DNA of 64,000 nucleotides, taken from an uncultured Lachnospiraceae bacterium. Lineage in GTDB: Bacteria > Bacillota > Clostridia > Lachnospirales > Lachnospiraceae. Below the pieces are notes generated by a model, which made no database searches, was not told the origin of the DNA, and saw nothing but the letters and a program-made list of their open reading frames with translations. The stretch is taken from the NCBI GenBank assembly GCA_910579495.1, contig CAJTVD010000003.1, positions 84,136-148,135 of the forward strand, written 5' to 3'. Made by a program: the position numbers and the translations under genes. Shown here piece after piece: positions 44,226 through 53,365 of this stretch. Numbering within the stretch: the first letter of the stretch is position 1; the number at the start of each line of letters is the position of its first letter.

Positions 44226-45340
44226 TTTTCTTCCTCCTCTTGTGTCCCTACAAGGGACAAAAGAAATTTCTCCCAATCCCCATACACCTTCTCCGGCAAA
44301 TAGCTTTCGGCGGTTTTGGCCGCGTTCCTCCCCAATTCCTCCGCCAGGGCCAAATCCCCCAAAAGCAGCCCCAGGGCCTTTTTCATCGCTTCCTCATCCC
44401 CTACGGGAACCAGCATGCCGTTTCCCCGGTCCTTAATCAGCTCCGCCGGGCCGCCGCAGGGACAGTCTGTAGACACTACCGTAAGCCCCATGAGCATCGC
44501 CTCAATCAGGGTATTGGGAACCCCTTCGGTGTTGGAAGACAGGACAAAAATCCCAGCCTTATAGATTGCGTCCGCCACATTGTCTATGGTGCCCGGCAAT
44601 AAAACCCGCCCTTCAAGCCCCAGTTCCTGTGCCAGCCGGATGAGCGGCTGCCGGCACTCCCCCTCCCCATATATAACCAGCTTATAGCCAGGAAAGCGGC
44701 ACGCAATCCCCGCAAATGCCCGAAGCAGCATTTCATGGTTTTTGTTTTCATCCACACGCCCTACCGCCACTATGGTCTTTTCCCGCTTTCCTTCATACCT
44801 TTCCCGGAAAAACGCCCCACTTGCGGGATTTTTCAGAAGGACGGCACGCGCTTGCACCCTGGGGGGGAAAAATGCAAAGGATTTTCTGGTCTGTAAAATC
44901 ACCCCCGCCGCCCTGGCAAACAAATGCCGTGCCATAAAGCGCATCCAGGCGTTATAATACTCCTCCGGGGGATCCCCCCTTACGGAAACCGCCACAGGTA
45001 TATGCAAAAGACGGGAAGTAAGGATGGCCATAATGTTATTTTTCCCGATAAAAGAAAGAATCACATCCGGCCTCTCTGCCTTCCAGATCCCCCGCAGTTT
45101 CATGAAACGGCGTTTAAAATTCACCAGACGGCTGCCGGATGTCTCTTCCGGGGTAATGTCTGAAATGACCCGCTTTACTTTTTTATTCAAAGAATATTCA
45201 TTTTCCTTCCGGTACTGGGTAACCAGAGTCACCCTCCAACCCCTTTCCGCAAAATAGCCTGCAAGGTTTGCCATTACCCTCTCCGCACCGCCCTTTTGCA
45301 AATCACCAATCAACATGGCAATATGGATATTTTCATTCAT
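44213..45340 (-). CDS. GT4 family glycosyltransferase
   Basis: The 375-residue enzyme begins IHIAMLIGDLQKGGAERVMANLAGYFAERG, the GGAERV loop of GT4. DVILSFIGKNNIMAIL and VRGDPPEEYY are acceptor-side elements; the donor half has IVAVGRVDENKNHEMLLRAF and SSNTEGVPNTLIEAMLMGL. It resembles the GT4 at 48134-49237 in most blocks, including IVFHLNCLEQGGAERV and FSSDWEGLPNALLEAMALGL. It lies between the two amidotransferase genes, so each may act with one of them. Confidence 0.92.
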   Translation of the reverse strand: MNENIHIAMLIGDLQKGGAERVMANLAGYFAERGWRVTLVTQYRKENEYSLNKKVKRVISDITPEETSGSRLVNFKRRFMKLRGIWKAERPDVILSFIGKNNIMAILTSRLLHIPVAVSVRGDPPEEYYNAWMRFMARHLFARAAGVILQTRKSFAFFPPRVQARAVLLKNPASGAFFRERYEGKREKTIVAVGRVDENKNHEMLLRAFAGIACRFPGYKLVIYGEGECRQPLIRLAQELGLEGRVLLPGTIDNVADAIYKAGIFVLSSNTEGVPNTLIEAMLMGLTVVSTDCPCGGPAELIKDRGNGMLVPVGDEEAMKKALGLLLGDLALAEELGRNAAKTAESYLPEKVYGDWEKFLLSLVGTQEEEEKCVV

Positions 45341-45392
45341 TCCTGTCCCCCCGTATCCCAGGCTATGCCTGCCCTACCGCCCCGGTAAAAGG

Positions 45393-47279
45393 CTAAACGC
45401 CTGTGCAATAGCGCTGATACCATTGCTGAAAAGTGAAAAAGGACCAGGACAGCTTGGAATAATTGGCTCCCGTGGCCGGCCCCCCGTCTCCTGTGCGCAC
45501 ATATTCCTCTATCATATCCGCCGTATAGCCGGCATCGAACAAGCCCTGTTTTTTTAAATAATCCCTGTTGCACATATCCAGGAGCTGCTCCTTCAGCGGG
45601 CCCCGCAGCCACTTATCCAGCGGAACCCCAAACCCCACCTTGGGGCGGTCCAGAAGCTCCCTGGGAATGTACTCATAGGCAATATCTTTCAAAATACGCT
45701 TTTTGTTGCCTTTTTCATATTTAAAGGAATGGGGGAGCCGGAAGGAATAGGCCATCACATCCTTATCCAGCACCGGGCATCTGGCTTCCAGGGAATACTT
45801 CATAGAAGCCCTGTCAACCTTACATAAAATATCCCCCGGCAGATAGGTGTCCATATCCAGCAGCATCCTGCAGATCTGCCAGTTGTCCTCCCCATATGCA
45901 CTTTCTATGGGGAAATGGCAGGGGAGCCCCTCCCCCAGGACCATCTTATTCGCCCGCTCCACATAATTGCCCGCCCCAAACTGGGTTTTCGTCTCCCGGT
46001 CCCGGTTCCCTGCAATCACCCGCACCCTAAAGGGAAGTTTCCTCTCCAGCCCTATCTGCCTAAAACCTGGCAGATTACAAATCCCATGGACCAGGCTTCC
46101 GGCCAAATCCAGCATTTGTGCCTGGCGCACGTTCTCATAAATATTATAGCCACAGAAAAACTCATCCCCCCCGTCCCCGGAAAGAGCCACTGTGACCTTC
46201 TCCCTTGCCAGCCTGGAGACCAACATAGTGGGAATCTGGGAGGAATCCGCAAAGGGTTCATCGTAATACTGTGGGATGCTCTCCACCAGCCCAAACATTT
46301 CCTTCTCATCAATATACAGCTCTGTATGGCTGGTTCCCAGATATTCCGCCACCTTTTTGGCATATTTGGCCTCGTTGTAGCCCTCTTCCCAAAAGCCAAT
46401 GGAAAAAGTCTTCACCGGTTCCCTGGAATGGGCCTGTGCAATGGCAGTCATAAGCGAAGAATCATAGCCGCCGCTTAAAAACGCCCCCAGGGGTACATCC
46501 GACACCATCCGCAGCGCCACAGACTTTTTCAGCAGCTCCCCAAGCTCCCTTTTCGCCTGTCCATAATCTGTCACCGGGTCTTTCTGCATCTGGCGGTATA
46601 CTTCCCCGATATCCCAATACTTCCAGGTATCCGCCTTTCCGTTGTGGAATTTCAAGATACTCCCTGGTGCCAGCTTGTATACATTTTCAAATATGCTCTC
46701 CGGCGCCTGGATGTACTGCTGGAAAAGAAAACGTGAAAGCACTTCCCTGCGTATTTTTTTCTGAAATCCCTCCCTTGCCATAAGGGGTTTTAATTCTGAG
46801 GCAAAAATCAGGCTGCCGCCTTCTGTCTCATAGTACAGGGGCTTCTTCCCGATCCTGTCCCGCACCAGATATACATCCTCCTGCTCCCTGTCGTAAAGGC
46901 AGATGGCAAACATTCCGTTAAACCGCCCTATGCACCCGATCCCCCATTTCAAATAGGCAGCAATCAGAACCTCTGTATCGCAGGTGGACTTAAAGGGGTA
47001 TCCTTTCAGTTCCTCCCGCAGTTCCCTGAAGTTATAAATTTCCCCATTATAAACCACACTGACACGCCCGTCAGGAGAGTGCATGGGCTGGTGCCCCAGG
47101 GGCGATAGGTCCATAATGGAAAGCCTTCTTTGGGCCATGCCCACGTGATAGCCATTCTTCATAGGATAAATCTCTTCCCCGCTATCATCCGGCCCCCGGT
47201 GGCGCATGGTGTCATTCATCTTCTTAAGCTGCTGCAGCGTTATCTTCTGCTTTGATACAAATCCACAAATTCCGCACAT
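45393..47279 (-). CDS. AsnB-type glutamine amidotransferase (second copy)
   Basis: MCGICGFVSK gives Cys2 as the nucleophile. GATase2 blocks RGPDDSGEEI, AQRRLSIMDLSPLGHQPMHS and YNGEIYNFRELR are followed by the synthase domain with PP-loop FLSGGYDSSLM and SGDGGDEFFCGYN. 628 residues, the same as the copy at 42339, so they are likely paralogues with different acceptors. Expected product is a primary amide on a uronic acid of the glycan, by analogy with amidotransferases in O-antigen loci. ATG start. Confidence 0.92.
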   Translation of the reverse strand: MCGICGFVSKQKITLQQLKKMNDTMRHRGPDDSGEEIYPMKNGYHVGMAQRRLSIMDLSPLGHQPMHSPDGRVSVVYNGEIYNFRELREELKGYPFKSTCDTEVLIAAYLKWGIGCIGRFNGMFAICLYDREQEDVYLVRDRIGKKPLYYETEGGSLIFASELKPLMAREGFQKKIRREVLSRFLFQQYIQAPESIFENVYKLAPGSILKFHNGKADTWKYWDIGEVYRQMQKDPVTDYGQAKRELGELLKKSVALRMVSDVPLGAFLSGGYDSSLMTAIAQAHSREPVKTFSIGFWEEGYNEAKYAKKVAEYLGTSHTELYIDEKEMFGLVESIPQYYDEPFADSSQIPTMLVSRLAREKVTVALSGDGGDEFFCGYNIYENVRQAQMLDLAGSLVHGICNLPGFRQIGLERKLPFRVRVIAGNRDRETKTQFGAGNYVERANKMVLGEGLPCHFPIESAYGEDNWQICRMLLDMDTYLPGDILCKVDRASMKYSLEARCPVLDKDVMAYSFRLPHSFKYEKGNKKRILKDIAYEYIPRELLDRPKVGFGVPLDKWLRGPLKEQLLDMCNRDYLKKQGLFDAGYTADMIEEYVRTGDGGPATGANYSKLSWSFFTFQQWYQRYCTGV

Positions 47280-47312
47280 AATTTTTACAGTCCCACTCCC
47301 GCCATTTTATCG

Positions 47313-48077
47313 TTATTCATGCAGACCCGCATGTTCCATAAACCAGTCCCTGTATTCCCCAAAATCTTTGCACTCATTGTCCACGCTTTCGATCATCTCC
47401 CGGAATTTTTCCCGGATCAGCGCTTTATAATTGTCAAAGTTGTTATAGCCCTTTTTGCACCAGGCAAAGGGGTGGGTCAAAATCTGTACTTTATTATGCC
47501 CGGTGATATTTTCCTCGTCGGGATACCCGTAACGCCAGATGTGGTTGGCATCGGACATATATTTCACTTTAAGGGACGCGCCCTTTCCTGCATCTTCTGC
47601 AAAGGTAAAGAAATCATCCTGGTAGGCATTGACCATGCCGGGCAGTTTGATATTTTCCCGCAGCACATCCTTAGAAGGCCTGTGGATAGAAAAGGTGTCG
47701 ATTTTAAACCCGAACATCTGGCTTAAAATATTCATTTCCTTAACAATCTGCCTGCGCACCAGCTCCATATCCGTCATGCCGTTTAAAGCAAAGTGCAGCC
47801 CAATCTGATGCCCCCGCTCATGCATATCCTTGATCATATCCATATTTCTTCTGGATAAAATATTATAGGAATTGTTGGTCCACTGAAAAAAATAAGTGGA
47901 GGTAAAATCCATCGCCCTCTCCACCCTTGCCAGGGCATAAGCGCGTTCCACACTATACTCCACGTCATGGCGCATAATAATAAAGGCCTCACGCCCCAAT
48001 GCCCCCCTGTAATCCGTCTGGCGCCCGGTGCTTTTAATAATCCTCAATATCTGCTTATAATCTTCAAATGAAAACAT
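47313..48077 (-). CDS. Polysaccharide deacetylase-like protein (NodB fold)
   Basis: The chain at 48077 starts MFSFEDYKQILR, typical of this capsule-associated deacetylase group; a longer start at 48134 is possible. Motifs: IIMRHDVEYSVERA (metal-site aspartate), MHERGHQIGLHF (metal histidines) and ILTHPFAWC near the C-terminus. No signal peptide, so it should act in the cytosol on a nucleotide sugar or lipid-linked intermediate. A free amine made here could feed the formyltransferase at 49250. About 254 residues. Confidence 0.85.
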   Translation of the reverse strand: MFSFEDYKQILRIIKSTGRQTDYRGALGREAFIIMRHDVEYSVERAYALARVERAMDFTSTYFFQWTNNSYNILSRRNMDMIKDMHERGHQIGLHFALNGMTDMELVRRQIVKEMNILSQMFGFKIDTFSIHRPSKDVLRENIKLPGMVNAYQDDFFTFAEDAGKGASLKVKYMSDANHIWRYGYPDEENITGHNKVQILTHPFAWCKKGYNNFDNYKALIREKFREMIESVDNECKDFGEYRDWFMEHAGLHE

Positions 48078-48133
48078 TCTCCGCCCTGCCTTTTCTTCCC
48101 CGTTTTGCCTTTCAGTTGCAACATTAACTGCCA

Positions 48134-49237
48134 TTAATACCCGGCGATTACTTCATCAATATAGTCCCTCCACTGTTTCGTAATTGCCTGCCCGTTCACT
48201 CTTTCCCTTATTTTCCGCGCATTCCTCCCCAGCCTTTCCGCCAGCTCCCTGTCCTCGATCAGGCGGCAGATACCCTCCGCCATAGCGCCCGCATCTTTAA
48301 CCGGAACCAACAGGCCGTCCTTCTCATGGGATATAACCGTCCTAGGGCCGCCGCAGGGGCAATCCGTGGCCACAATAGGCAGCCCCAGGGCCATGGCTTC
48401 TAAAAGCGCATTGGGCAGCCCCTCCCAATCGGAGGAAAAGGCATAGACCTCTGCCTCCGGGAGCTGCTTTTCCAGGCTGTCGCTTGCTCCCATAAGCCGG
48501 ATATACGCTTCCGCATGGTTGTCCCTGATAAGTTTTTCCAGAATTTCCTTTGTGCCGTCAAAGGAATCTCCCCCATAAATTCTCAGCTCATAATCAGGGT
48601 GCTTTTTATGCACCTTCAAAAATGCCTCTATCAGCATGGGCTGGTTTTTGAAATCTACCAGCCTGCCAGACTGCACCACCCTCTTCTGCCTGCTGGGCTG
48701 CTTTGGCGCATGGAAGTATTTTTCATGGACGGGATTTAAAATAATGCATGATTTTTTCTGCAAATATTCCGGAAAAAATTCTTTCTGCCCTTCCGTCTGG
48801 AACACACAGCCCGCCGCCCTTGGAAAAAGCAAGGGTATCTGGATTTTGTCGGCCAGGGAATCATAATGCCCTACCGGGTCAGTCCTTACAGATATGATTA
48901 CCGGCAGCTTCATGCCAATAGTAGACATTAATGCCCTGTAATTTGCTTTCTGGGCAAAAGCAATCACAATGTCGGGTTTTTCCTTTTTCAGGAAATCACG
49001 GAAATACCGGATACGCAGCCAAAACTTCCCCAGCCTGCCTTTTTTTTCATCACAGGGCCGTAAACCAACGTGTACCCTCCTTACCTTTCTGTCCAGGGCA
49101 AATTCATTTTCACTCTGCCACTGGGTAGTAACAATCACTTCGTCATTTTCTCTGGCAAACTGGTTGGCAAGATTGGATACCACCCGCTCCGCCCCGCCCT
49201 GCTCCAGACAGTTTAGATGAAATACAATTTTACTCAT
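48134..49237 (-). CDS. GT4 family glycosyltransferase
   Basis: A 367-residue GT-B enzyme: IVFHLNCLEQGGAERVVSNLANQFARE at the start, PDIVIAFAQKANYRAL, VSVRTDPVGHYDS, donor half VVQSGRLVDFKNQPMLIEAF and FSSDWEGLPNALLEAMALGLPIVA. It is closely related in layout to the GT4 at 44213. Its stop overlaps the downstream deacetylase region. Retaining transferase, sugar unknown. Confidence 0.92.
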   Translation of the reverse strand: MSKIVFHLNCLEQGGAERVVSNLANQFARENDEVIVTTQWQSENEFALDRKVRRVHVGLRPCDEKKGRLGKFWLRIRYFRDFLKKEKPDIVIAFAQKANYRALMSTIGMKLPVIISVRTDPVGHYDSLADKIQIPLLFPRAAGCVFQTEGQKEFFPEYLQKKSCIILNPVHEKYFHAPKQPSRQKRVVQSGRLVDFKNQPMLIEAFLKVHKKHPDYELRIYGGDSFDGTKEILEKLIRDNHAEAYIRLMGASDSLEKQLPEAEVYAFSSDWEGLPNALLEAMALGLPIVATDCPCGGPRTVISHEKDGLLVPVKDAGAMAEGICRLIEDRELAERLGRNARKIRERVNGQAITKQWRDYIDEVIAGY

Positions 49238-49249
49238 GCTTTCAGTCCC

Positions 49250-50179
49250 TTACCTTAAAATATCCCCCGGATGAATCTCCCTCCCACACTCATACCTGTC
49301 AATCAATAAAGAGCCATCCACTGTCCTAACCACCAGCCTGCCGTCAAAAATATCGATCACTTCCCCCGGCCTATAACCGGAAAAATCAATCATCTCGTCA
49401 AAAGGATGGGCCTCCCACAGGGTAATCCTGCACTCTTCCCCTTCCCCCACCCAGGCATACGCCCCTGGGAAAGGCGCGGCAACGCCCCTAACCAAATTAT
49501 AAATTTCCCTGGTCCTGCACCGGAAATCCACCTTGCCGTCCGCCGCCGTCCGTTTTCCATACCAGGAATCAAAGTCCCTGGAATCGGTGCGGACAGTAAT
49601 ATTCCCCTGCTGATAAGCCAACAGCAGCTTCCTGACCAGGTTTTTAGAGCAGATCATGTTTTTGTATTGGGCTGTCCTGATATCATCATGGGGCGTCAGG
49701 GAAAACATCTCCGTGGCGAATATATTAGGGCTGTCCGCCTTCTCGTCATAGCGGAACAGATTCAGGTTAAACCGGGTATCCCCAAGAATAATAGACCAGT
49801 TTAAAGGGGAACGCCCTCTTCCAAAAGGAAGATACCCACAATTCCCATGAAAACCGTAAATGCCATATTGGAACCTGTCAAGGACGGAAGGGGGGATCAG
49901 CCTCTGCCATCCCATGGAAATACCAATTTCAAATTCATTTTCTTCAAGGAACCTCTGGGTTTTTTCGTCCGTCAGAAAATAGCTGTCCGCCTGATGCACC
50001 GTAATACCGTATTTCTCCCTCATGCCGGAAAGCCCTTTGTAGCCGGAAACCTGGTTCTTTTTCGTAACCTCCGGGCTGATTGTGATGATCAGGTCCACCG
50101 GGCAAATATTTTCCTGTATGAAAGTTACGATGTTTTCAGAAGTATCCTTTACACCAAATACCGTTACTTTATATTTCAT
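49250..50179 (-). CDS. Formyltransferase-like protein (sugar N-formyltransferase candidate)
   Basis: Start at 50179 (MKYKVTVFGVKD) with AGGAGAGAGG upstream and an ATGA overlap. The 309-residue protein follows the formyl-tetrahydrofolate-dependent transferase pattern: ISMGWQRLIPPSVL, then FHGNCGYLPFGRGRSPLNW with catalytic-type His at about 111, DEKADSPNIFATE with the Asp at about 149, and a C-terminal VRGVAAPFPGAYAW domain like Fmt and WbkC/ArnA-N enzymes. The usual Asn two residues before His is Gly here. In this operon it would N-formylate an amino sugar. Confidence 0.82.
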   Translation of the reverse strand: MKYKVTVFGVKDTSENIVTFIQENICPVDLIITISPEVTKKNQVSGYKGLSGMREKYGITVHQADSYFLTDEKTQRFLEENEFEIGISMGWQRLIPPSVLDRFQYGIYGFHGNCGYLPFGRGRSPLNWSIILGDTRFNLNLFRYDEKADSPNIFATEMFSLTPHDDIRTAQYKNMICSKNLVRKLLLAYQQGNITVRTDSRDFDSWYGKRTAADGKVDFRCRTREIYNLVRGVAAPFPGAYAWVGEGEECRITLWEAHPFDEMIDFSGYRPGEVIDIFDGRLVVRTVDGSLLIDRYECGREIHPGDILR

Positions 50180-51396
50180 CCTCTCTCCTTCTTCCTCCCG
50201 GGCAGGCCTGCGCACTTTAGGAACTGGCCCACATAACCCTCATAGGTAAAAATCCGCGACCGTTCCACCGCCGCCTTCTGGTACTTTTCCAGCTGCTGCC
50301 TGTCAAGCAGCAGCCCAGCCACCACCTGTGCCAGATTCCTCTCTTCCTCCAGAATATGCCCTGGGTCAAAATCCGGCTCCGGTGCCATTACGGGAACCAA
50401 AATACCATAGTCCCCATAAATCACCGGGGGGCTATTTTCTGCCGCCTGCTGCCTGAACAATGAAATATCATCCTTTTCCTGCAAAATTTCCGAAGGGCCC
50501 GTCATACACGCTGTGCTTACCGCCGCAAGCCCCAGCGCCATTCCCTCCACCAGGGCGTTGGGAAATCCTTCGTTTAATGAAGTCAGCAGATACACCTGCC
50601 CTTTTTTTAGATACTTGTAAGGCTCCCTCTGAAGGCCGGAAAAGTAAACCTCGCCGTCAATTTTCAGCTCCTCTGCCAGCTTCTTGTATGGCTCAAATGT
50701 CCCCTCGCCGATAATCAGCAAACGGGCCTGTGGTATTGTCTCATGGACCAGGGCAAAAGCTTTCAGCAAATGCCAGAAGCCTTTCACCTGGTCCTCCCTG
50801 CCCATGGAAACCAAGACCTCAAGCTTTCTGCCCTGTCCGTCCCGCTCCCCCCAGGGAAGGGCAGGTTCCCCGCTGTCCCCTTCCTTCCGGATTGCCTCCA
50901 CATTATAGGGGTTATACAAAGTGGCAGTATGGCAAATGCCATATTTTTCCCCCAATTCCCCCTCGATTTTACGGGAACAGCACACCAAAAGATCCGCAAA
51001 TTTAGCCAGAAGCCTGATTTTACGGGGCTGTCCCATTTCCATATAGCTTCTGATTCCCAGCCAAACCTTTTCCTTCCCTGTCCTGGAAAAGACGTTCACA
51101 ATATTGGCTGTGGAACCAAAGCTATAGGCAATGTCCGGCTTCCATCTTTTTTTCAGCTGCCTTACCTTTAAGGAACGCTTTCCTATGTTCAAGAGCTTGC
51201 CCGCCATTCCCTCCCGGGCACCCATTTTTATGTCAATGATATTTAATCCTTTAATGTCATAGGCAATATCTTCAGAACTAAAAATAACAATTACCACCTC
51301 AAAATACGGTGCCAGAAGCCTTGCCGTTGTGACACACACCCTCTCAAAACCGCCCTGGTGAAGCATAGGGGAAATCAGCATCAGTTTTTTTTTCAT
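50176..51396 (-). CDS. GT4 family glycosyltransferase
   Basis: Start at 51396 (MKKKLMLISPMLHQGGFERV) has AGGAG seven bases upstream and ATGA overlap; an ATG six bases earlier is too close to that site. Motifs: HQGGFERVCVTTARLL, IAYSFGSTANIVNVFSR, donor half VLVSMGREDQVKGFWHLLKAF and LTSLNEGFPNALVEGMALGLAAVS. An insert at about 310-345 lies between the EX7E region and the C-terminal helix. Around 406 residues. Sugar unknown. Confidence 0.9.
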   Translation of the reverse strand: MKKKLMLISPMLHQGGFERVCVTTARLLAPYFEVVIVIFSSEDIAYDIKGLNIIDIKMGAREGMAGKLLNIGKRSLKVRQLKKRWKPDIAYSFGSTANIVNVFSRTGKEKVWLGIRSYMEMGQPRKIRLLAKFADLLVCCSRKIEGELGEKYGICHTATLYNPYNVEAIRKEGDSGEPALPWGERDGQGRKLEVLVSMGREDQVKGFWHLLKAFALVHETIPQARLLIIGEGTFEPYKKLAEELKIDGEVYFSGLQREPYKYLKKGQVYLLTSLNEGFPNALVEGMALGLAAVSTACMTGPSEILQEKDDISLFRQQAAENSPPVIYGDYGILVPVMAPEPDFDPGHILEEERNLAQVVAGLLLDRQQLEKYQKAAVERSRIFTYEGYVGQFLKCAGLPGRKKERG

Positions 51397-52541
51397 TCCC
51401 ATTCTCCTGATTCGTAAAATTTCATCATCCTCTGCGCCTGCGCCTGTACGTCAAAGCCTGCTTTTGCCATCTCACTGGCATAGCTCCTGCGCCCATACTG
51501 GGCGTGGCTGTCAATATAAGCCGCCCAGGCCCTGGCATCCTCTTGGATACTCATTACATGGACCAGCTCCGTCACCGCCGCCTCCCGGCAGATTGTGTCA
51601 GACATCAAAACCCGCAGGCCTGCCGCCTGGGCTTCCACCACAGTCCCCGGCAGCCCCTCAAAGCGGGAAGGGTATACAAAATAATCCATGGCCTGATAAT
51701 AATCACTGATATTGCTGTGGTTTCCCAGAAAATAAACCCTATCCCATATACCCAGCTCTTTTGCCAGCTCCCTGGCAGCATCCATGCCGCCCCCTTCTCC
51801 CAGCAAAAGAAGCACATACTCCCTTTTCCCGCATTTCCCTTCTTCCCCGGCAGATCCCCGTCCCCCTACAAGGGCGGCAAAAACCCGCAGCAGATATTCA
51901 TGGTTTTTGGCATAATGGAACCTCCCCACATGGCCAATCACATATTTACCGGATACCCCAAGCTCCCTGCGCATCCTCTCCCGGACCTTTTCCCCATAGG
52001 AAAACGCCCCGCAGTCAATCGCATTGGGAATAAAAACAGTCCTGCCCTCCCTTACTGCCTGTTCCCCAAATACAGAAACGCCAGCCAGCTCCGAGCAGGT
52101 AAAAAGATAATCTGCCTTTTGGGACAAATCCCTTCTCAGCCACCTGGTCAAACGCCCCTTTAGCCCCTTGTCCACCCCCGCGCTCCTGGCGTGGGCAATA
52201 GCCACAGGCACCCCTGCCCTTCTGGCAATGGGCAGGTAGATTGCCGCCGTGCTGGTAATATGCCCCTGCACCGCCCGGAATTCATGGTGGGCGTTAAAAA
52301 ACGACACCATAGCCTTCCGATAAGAAAAATAATTGTAGATACGAAAACGGGGAACACGGAAAATCCGCCCTCCCAGCTTCCCTATCTCCCCATCAAAATG
52401 CCCTGGCTCCGTTGTATGGACCAGAAAGTCAAACTGCACCCGGCTCCTGTCCAAATGACGGTACAAATCCATAATGCGGCTCTCCGCGCCGCCAAGCTGG
52501 GTATTTCCCAGCACATGAAGTACCCGAATCCTTTCCCCCAT
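51393..52541 (-). CDS. GT4 family glycosyltransferase
   Basis: A 382-residue enzyme with VLHVLGNTQLGGAESRIMDLYRHL at the N-terminus and donor half YVIGHVGRFHYAKNHEYLLRVF, DYFVYPSRFEGLPGTVVEAQAAGLRVL. This subgroup, with 'SRFEGLP..VVEAQAAGL', is common in Gram-positive capsule loci (CpsF/EpsF-like). Together with the flanking GT4 genes it gives four neighbouring GT4 enzymes in this operon. Confidence 0.92.
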   Translation of the reverse strand: MGERIRVLHVLGNTQLGGAESRIMDLYRHLDRSRVQFDFLVHTTEPGHFDGEIGKLGGRIFRVPRFRIYNYFSYRKAMVSFFNAHHEFRAVQGHITSTAAIYLPIARRAGVPVAIAHARSAGVDKGLKGRLTRWLRRDLSQKADYLFTCSELAGVSVFGEQAVREGRTVFIPNAIDCGAFSYGEKVRERMRRELGVSGKYVIGHVGRFHYAKNHEYLLRVFAALVGGRGSAGEEGKCGKREYVLLLLGEGGGMDAARELAKELGIWDRVYFLGNHSNISDYYQAMDYFVYPSRFEGLPGTVVEAQAAGLRVLMSDTICREAAVTELVHVMSIQEDARAWAAYIDSHAQYGRRSYASEMAKAGFDVQAQAQRMMKFYESGEWE

Positions 52542-52571
52542 TTTCTCTCCTATATCATACCACTTCTGGCG

Positions 52572-53363
52572 TTACCTGCGCCCAAGCTGTCTCACCCTGG
52601 CCATCCAATACTTCCCTTTCGCCAGGAAATATTCCAGGCACCTGCCGGGAATCCCTCTTTTCCTCCCAGGCTGTGCCAAATACTCCCTGTAAGAAATCCA
52701 CTGGCTCCCTTTGCTTTCCAGATACCTCTCATACCGTTTCGAGTCCTCCGGGGAAACCGTATCTGTATGCACTACCATGGTGGAATATCCCCGGGACTTT
52801 TTTAAAGTTCTGCCAAGGTGAAAAGAAATAGGGTAGAATTTCATCCCCCTCCAGCTATAAGGCCCATTGCCGAAGCCATCTGTGAGAGAAGAAAAACCCG
52901 TTTCCTTCAGCGCCTTTAAGGTATTGGCATCATAGGAATGGGCAGGCGCCATGAAAATATCCGTGTCAATTCCCTTATCCGCCAGCCGCCTTTTCCCCTC
53001 CGCCAGCATTTCCCTCTGCTTTTCAAAGGAAACCCCGGCAAACTCGGAAAAATTGTTCAGGGGAAAAAGCCCGCCCTTTTTTGTGGAATACACATGATGG
53101 AGCCCATGCATGGCAATTACCCAGCCCTCTTTTTCCAGTGCCTTTACATAGGGCCAGAAATCTTCCGGTGCCTTGCCCCCTCCTGCACTGCCAAAACTGC
53201 CGTCCCCGGCCATTTTATTTTTCATTAAGTTACTGTCCTGGTTGTCCGGCACCACCCCAATAAGGGGTTTGACCTGATATCGGTCTAAAAGCGCTTTAAA
53301 CCGGAAAAAGCGCTCCCAGTCCATATCCGGCGTGATATCATCCAGCCTTACCGCAATTTTCAT
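52572..53363 (-). CDS. DUF2334-type polysaccharide deacetylase-like protein
   Basis: The N-terminus MKIAVRLDDITPDMDW carries the paired aspartates of the deacetylase fold; GWVIAMHGLHHVYSTK supplies the metal histidines and IFMAPAHSYDANTL a later conserved block. VVHTDTVSPEDSKRY is near the C-terminus. No signal peptide. 263 residues. It precedes GT4 genes and follows the WbpP-like epimerase by two bases, so the substrate may be a GalNAc- or GalNAcA-derived intermediate. Different subfamily from the deacetylase at 47313. Confidence 0.85.
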   Translation of the reverse strand: MKIAVRLDDITPDMDWERFFRFKALLDRYQVKPLIGVVPDNQDSNLMKNKMAGDGSFGSAGGGKAPEDFWPYVKALEKEGWVIAMHGLHHVYSTKKGGLFPLNNFSEFAGVSFEKQREMLAEGKRRLADKGIDTDIFMAPAHSYDANTLKALKETGFSSLTDGFGNGPYSWRGMKFYPISFHLGRTLKKSRGYSTMVVHTDTVSPEDSKRYERYLESKGSQWISYREYLAQPGRKRGIPGRCLEYFLAKGKYWMARVRQLGRR

Positions 53364-53365
53364 CT

